Assembly: GCA_002298925.1 (NCBI GenBank)
Contig: DBMM01000109.1
Coordinates: 7,723-42,122, forward strand
Reading direction: 5' to 3'
Length of the DNA stretch: 34,400 nucleotides
Source of the DNA: Geobacter sp. UBA698
GTDB lineage: Bacteria; Desulfobacterota; Desulfuromonadia; Geobacterales; Pseudopelobacteraceae
Shown piece by piece: positions 33,312-34,400 of the stretch; within the stretch, counting starts at the first letter, position 1; every line of letters starts with the position of its first letter. The translations under genes were made by a program, and so were the position numbers. The notes beneath the pieces are model-generated. The model was not told where the DNA came from. It saw only the letters and a list, made by a program, of their open reading frames with translations, and ran no database searches.

Positions 33312-33362
33312 GTTTCAGATTTAGCCAAAATAGCCTTATTCCAATGGCTTAAAAATTAAAAA

Positions 33363-33391
33363 TAGTTAGAGCAAAACAGTTGTATTGTCAA
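33363..33391 (-). promoter_or_regulatory. Possible hppA promoter
   Basis: On the minus strand a perfect TTGACA (33386-33391) is followed after 17 bases by a weak -10 candidate, TAACTA (33363-33368), in an AT-rich stretch. The -35 is good and the -10 poor. Confidence 0.4.
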
Positions 33392-33489
33392 TCAATTTAT
33401 TTGCAAATGGCGTTTCAGAGCAGTCTCGTTCCAGGCCCGGCAAAACAGCTTTATTCCAACGTCCAAACATCAATTCAGTTTTCAGGTTC

Positions 33490-33519
33490 TTGTAACATCA
33501 TCCACTTCCATGCTATATA
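33490..33519 (+). promoter_or_regulatory. Sigma70-type promoter with extended -10, before cpoB
   Basis: TTGTAA (33490-33495) and TATATA (33514-33519) are 18 bases apart, and TGC directly before the -10 makes an extended -10 element. AGGAG at 33541-33545 and the ATG at 33554 follow. Confidence 0.55.
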
Positions 33520-33553
33520 GAAAGCTCAGTCATTTCAAACAGGAGATGCAACC

Positions 33554-34384
33554 ATGCAAACCGCCTTACGTTTCGCCATACTGTCCCTGACTTTAACCCT
33601 TGCAGGCTGTGCTACTCAAGGGTCTCTCGACAACACCCGGAACGATATCGATGCGGTCAAGACACGCCTTTTCTCCGTAGAAAGGGACCTGGCCGGCATA
33701 CGCAGCGAAACCCGCGAACAGATGGGAACTATTGAGAAAGAGTTGAAATCGGAAATTTCCGGTATCCGCAAGATTGCCGCAGACACACAGGCCACCGTTG
33801 ACAGTAACAAAGCCGAGATGCAGGCGCTCAACGGCAGGCTGGACGACTTGGGTACTACGGTCAAAAAACCGAGCGAGGACCTGAGCCGTTACCGTGATGA
33901 CGCTGACAAGCGCATCATCATCATGGAAGACAGAATCCTCAAACTTCAGGCCATGGTTGACGATCTCAACAAAAAAACTGCCGAATCGAATCTGCAGAAA
34001 GAAGTCCCGGCATCACCGGACGCCATCTACATGAAAGGGCTTGAGATATACAAAACCGGCAACATGCCGGGCGCACGGGAGCGTTTCCAGAAATTCGTCG
34101 AACAGAACCCCAGTCACGACCTGGCCGCCAACGCTCAGTACTGGATCGGCGAAACCTACTACAGCGAAAAAAGTTATGAGCCGGCCATCCTCGCTTTCCA
34201 GGAGGTTATCAAGAATTACCCCGGCAAGGAAAAGGTGCCGGCTGCCATGCTCAAGCAAGCCATGGCGTTCCAGGCCATCAAAGACTTCAAAAGCGCCAAG
34301 TACGTCCTCAAGAAACTGATTGAAAGTTCCCCCAAAAGCGAAGAGGCCAAGAAGGCCAAGGAGATGCTGAAAGAGATCAAGTAA
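33554..34384 (+). CDS. cpoB: CpoB/YbgF-type Tol-Pal system protein, predicted lipoprotein
   Basis: The 276-residue envelope protein has a lipoprotein signal ending in the lipobox L16-A-G-C19. A long charged coiled coil (about 25-145) follows, and then TPR repeats (about 155-276: YMKGLEIYKTGNMPGARERF, YWIGETYYSEKSYEPAILAF, and a third). This is the CpoB/YbgF layout, a Tol-Pal partner that coordinates peptidoglycan synthesis with outer membrane constriction. E. coli CpoB is soluble in the periplasm, so the lipid anchor is a difference. The coding frame ends 16 bases before the window edge, and tol or pal genes are not visible here. A BamD-like protein is less likely because of the coiled coil. 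Confidence 0.82.
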   Translation: MQTALRFAILSLTLTLAGCATQGSLDNTRNDIDAVKTRLFSVERDLAGIRSETREQMGTIEKELKSEISGIRKIAADTQATVDSNKAEMQALNGRLDDLGTTVKKPSEDLSRYRDDADKRIIIMEDRILKLQAMVDDLNKKTAESNLQKEVPASPDAIYMKGLEIYKTGNMPGARERFQKFVEQNPSHDLAANAQYWIGETYYSEKSYEPAILAFQEVIKNYPGKEKVPAAMLKQAMAFQAIKDFKSAKYVLKKLIESSPKSEEAKKAKEMLKEIK

Positions 34385-34400
34385 TTCCAATTTCAGATCA

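Noticed and set aside
1..34400. tRNA or rRNA genes, CRISPR arrays, transposases
   Set aside because: I looked for tRNA-like TTCGANTC arms, regularly spaced repeats and transposase motifs on both strands and found none that I could support by eye.

Overview
The window reads as chromosomal DNA of a Geobacter-like member of the Desulfuromonadota (Geobacter, Trichlorobacter or Pelobacter propionicus type). This placement is an inference. It rests on gene order (lysS, lolCD, bamA, skp, lpxD, fabZ, lpxA), a stand-alone rubrerythrin domain, a small monoheme cytochrome c, a membrane pyrophosphatase with the potassium-independent signature, and the fairly high GC of most genes. Apart from hppA every gene lies on the + strand. 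No tRNA, rRNA, CRISPR array or intact insertion sequence was seen.

Region 1 (1-9600) holds the end of lysS, then lipoprotein export (lolC, lolD), outer membrane protein assembly (bamA, skp) and the first acylation steps of lipid A (lpxD, fabZ, lpxA). Region 2 (8660-17700) completes lipid A: a Gfo/Idh oxidoreductase and a DegT aminotransferase sit between lpxA and lpxB, as gnnA and gnnB do in Acidithiobacillus ferrooxidans. They are followed by lpxB, msbA, an LpxL-type acyltransferase, a PAP2 phosphatase, waaA and lpxK. The pair predicts a lipid A whose 3-linked acyl chains are held by amides. Genes for LpxC, the UDP-diacylglucosamine hydrolase (LpxH/LpxI/LpxG) and Kdo synthesis are not in the window.

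Region 3 (17750-29312) is an LPS core or outer-core cluster. It has a Trm112-like small protein, four GT9 heptosyltransferase-family enzymes, a UDP-glucuronate 4-epimerase, several GT2 and GT4-like glycosyltransferases, a DUF6492-like protein and a SAM methyltransferase. Within it lies a 73-codon in-frame deletion scar of a wecB-type UDP-GlcNAc 2-epimerase. Many adjacent genes overlap by ATGA, and I saw no convincing terminator before 30120, so much of 1-30120 may be cotranscribed.

Region 4 (29347-34400) holds tcdA, a rubrerythrin with a good sigma70-like promoter and a hairpin terminator, a cytochrome c, a bidirectional terminator, convergent hppA, and a divergent cpoB/ybgF-type lipoprotein gene. 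Two different long imperfect hairpin repeats sit inside the operon, directly before lolC and lpxB, and each disturbs the start region of the gene that follows.
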